From SG8-39 sp032125995 (GTDB lineage Bacteria > Pseudomonadota > Gammaproteobacteria > Burkholderiales > SG8-39), in NCBI GenBank assembly GCA_032125995.1, contig JAQBBQ010000070.1:1-5883 (forward strand): a DNA stretch of 5,883 nucleotides, read 5' to 3'. Positions 5,120 through 5,883 of the stretch are shown piece after piece. The position numbers were made by a program, and so were the translations under genes. The notes under the pieces are model-generated. The model ran no database searches, was not told the origin of the DNA, and saw only the letters and a program-made list of their open reading frames with translations. Position 1 is the first letter of the stretch; each line of letters opens with the position of its first letter.

Positions 5120-5883
5120 TTACCCCTGTTCCAGTTCGAAGGCCTTGTGCAGCACGCGCACCGCAAGCTCGAGGTACTTCTCCTCGATGACGACCGAAAT
5201 CTTGATCTCCGAGGTCGAGATCATCTGGATGTTGATGCCCTCCTCCGACAGGGTGCGAAACATGCGCGCCGCGATACCCGCGTGCGAGCGCATCCCCAGG
5301 CCGACAGCGGACACCTTGGCGATGCGATCGTCGCCACTCACCTCGCGGCAGTGGATGTGCGCCTGCACCTGATCGCGCAGGATCTTCACCGCCTTCGCGT
5401 AGTCACTGCGATGCACCGTGAACGACAGGTCGGTCATGCCGTCGTGACCGACGTTCTGCACGATCATGTCGACGTCGATGTTCGCGTCCGCGATCGGCCC
5501 GAGGATCGCGTAGGCGATCCCCGGCCGGTCGGGCACGTCGTGCACCGTGATCTTGGCTTCATCGCGGTTGAATGCGACACCTGAAATGACGGCCTTTTCC
5601 ATCGCCATGTGCGGATCTTCCTCAAATGTAATGAGCGTGCCCGAACGCGCCTCCTCCTCGACCGGCAGCAGGGGGTCGGTCAGGCTAGAGAGCACGCGCG
5701 TCGGCACCTTGTACTTGCCCGCAAACTCGACCGAGCGCGTCTGCAGCACCTTCGAGCCGGAGCTCGCAAGCTCGAGCATTTCCTCGAACGAGACCGTCTT
5801 GAGCCGACGCGCACCCGGCACGATGCGCGGGTCGGTCGTGTAAACGCCGTCGACGTCGGTGTAGATCTGGCACTCGTCGGCCT
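5120..5883 (-). CDS. lysC: Aspartate kinase (aspartokinase), C-terminal 253 residues
   Basis: The complement strand is open from the window edge to TAA 5122-5120, so the N-terminal part, including most of the kinase domain, is missing. The visible part opens with ADECQIYTDVDGVYTTDPR, the typical nucleotide-binding end of the amino-acid kinase domain. SFEEMLELASSGSKVLQTRS then leads to two regulatory ACT domains: roughly residues 97-160 of the visible part (GVAFNRDEAKITVHDVPDRPG, then NIDVDMIVQN) and 189-250 (KVSAVGLGMRSHAG...GINIQMISTSEIKISVVI). Aspartate kinase makes 4-phospho-L-aspartate from aspartate and ATP, the first step to Lys, Thr, Met and diaminopimelate. It is cytosolic, and the ACT domains carry Lys/Thr feedback control. 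This is the single-function Lys-sensitive type, with no homoserine dehydrogenase fusion. An internal start may give a separate ACT subunit. Confidence 0.97.
   Translation of the reverse strand, partial: ADECQIYTDVDGVYTTDPRIVPGARRLKTVSFEEMLELASSGSKVLQTRSVEFAGKYKVPTRVLSSLTDPLLPVEEEARSGTLITFEEDPHMAMEKAVISGVAFNRDEAKITVHDVPDRPGIAYAILGPIADANIDVDMIVQNVGHDGMTDLSFTVHRSDYAKAVKILRDQVQAHIHCREVSGDDRIAKVSAVGLGMRSHAGIAARMFRTLSEEGINIQMISTSEIKISVVIEEKYLELAVRVLHKAFELEQG
5600..5623 (-). promoter_or_regulatory. Internal Shine-Dalgarno and ATG inside lysC (candidate beta-subunit start)
   Basis: GAGGAAG (5623-5617) lies 8 nt before an in-frame ATG (5608-5606), and a second in-frame ATG follows at 5602-5600. Translation from 5608 would give 162 residues with both ACT domains. 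This is close to the separately translated beta subunits of B. subtilis aspartokinase II and C. glutamicum LysC, which start at the equivalent M-E-K/E-A-V region. The GAG-GAA-GAT codons also encode the linker residues, so the Shine-Dalgarno match could be incidental. Confidence 0.5.

Noticed and set aside
3586..5166. 526-codon complement-strand open frame crossing the tRNA-Ser
   Set aside because: It runs through a complete tRNA, a terminator and the antisense of the DUF6498-type gene. It is a compositional artefact.

Overview
The window looks like ordinary chromosome from a GC-rich proteobacterium, most likely a betaproteobacterium (Burkholderiales-like). The reasons are the strong G/C preference at third codon positions, the form of the aspartate kinase with two ACT domains, and that kinase lying directly upstream of a class II tRNA-Ser. 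The lineage is inferred from protein style, not from a marker gene. No insertion sequence, integrase, CRISPR array or phage gene is visible.

Left part (1-2546): two divergent gene pairs share a 147-nt intergenic region (1104-1250). Leftward run an EamA/DMT-type permease and, 23 nt downstream, the start of a RutF/HpaC-like flavin reductase cut by the window edge. Rightward run a RidA-family protein and, 18 nt downstream, a dihydrodipicolinate synthase (DHDPS)/N-acetylneuraminate lyase-family protein. The shared region holds promoter-like boxes in both directions, a 14-bp perfect palindrome and a spaced dyad. Both rightward proteins have the family fold but lack canonical active-site residues: the RidA-type protein lacks the catalytic Arg, and the DHDPS-type protein keeps the Schiff-base Lys but lacks the Thr/Tyr/Tyr triad and the substrate-binding Arg. 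A flavin reductase, a permease, a RidA-type protein and a Lys-dependent aldolase-fold enzyme together suggest a small catabolic or detoxification module of unknown substrate.

Middle part (2547-4797): a BenE-family (benzoate/H+ symporter type) transporter runs leftward, convergent with the DHDPS-family gene and divergent from a GTG-started, histidine-rich polytopic membrane protein of the DUF6498 type. Their 95-nt intergenic region has a TATGAT -10-like box and a good Shine-Dalgarno for the rightward gene.

Right part (4798-5883): a 120-nt gap with an imperfect hairpin is followed by a strong GC-rich terminator, then tRNA-Ser(GCU) and the C-terminal part of aspartate kinase (lysC), both leftward. 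A further hairpin lies between lysC and the tRNA. Inside lysC a strong Shine-Dalgarno precedes an in-frame ATG that would give a 162-residue regulatory fragment, the size of the separately translated beta subunits known in some other bacteria.

The best leads are the two active-site-divergent enzymes in one operon, the internal lysC start, and the DUF6498 protein with its membrane-associated histidines. Nothing amounts to a clearly new multi-gene defence or mobile system.
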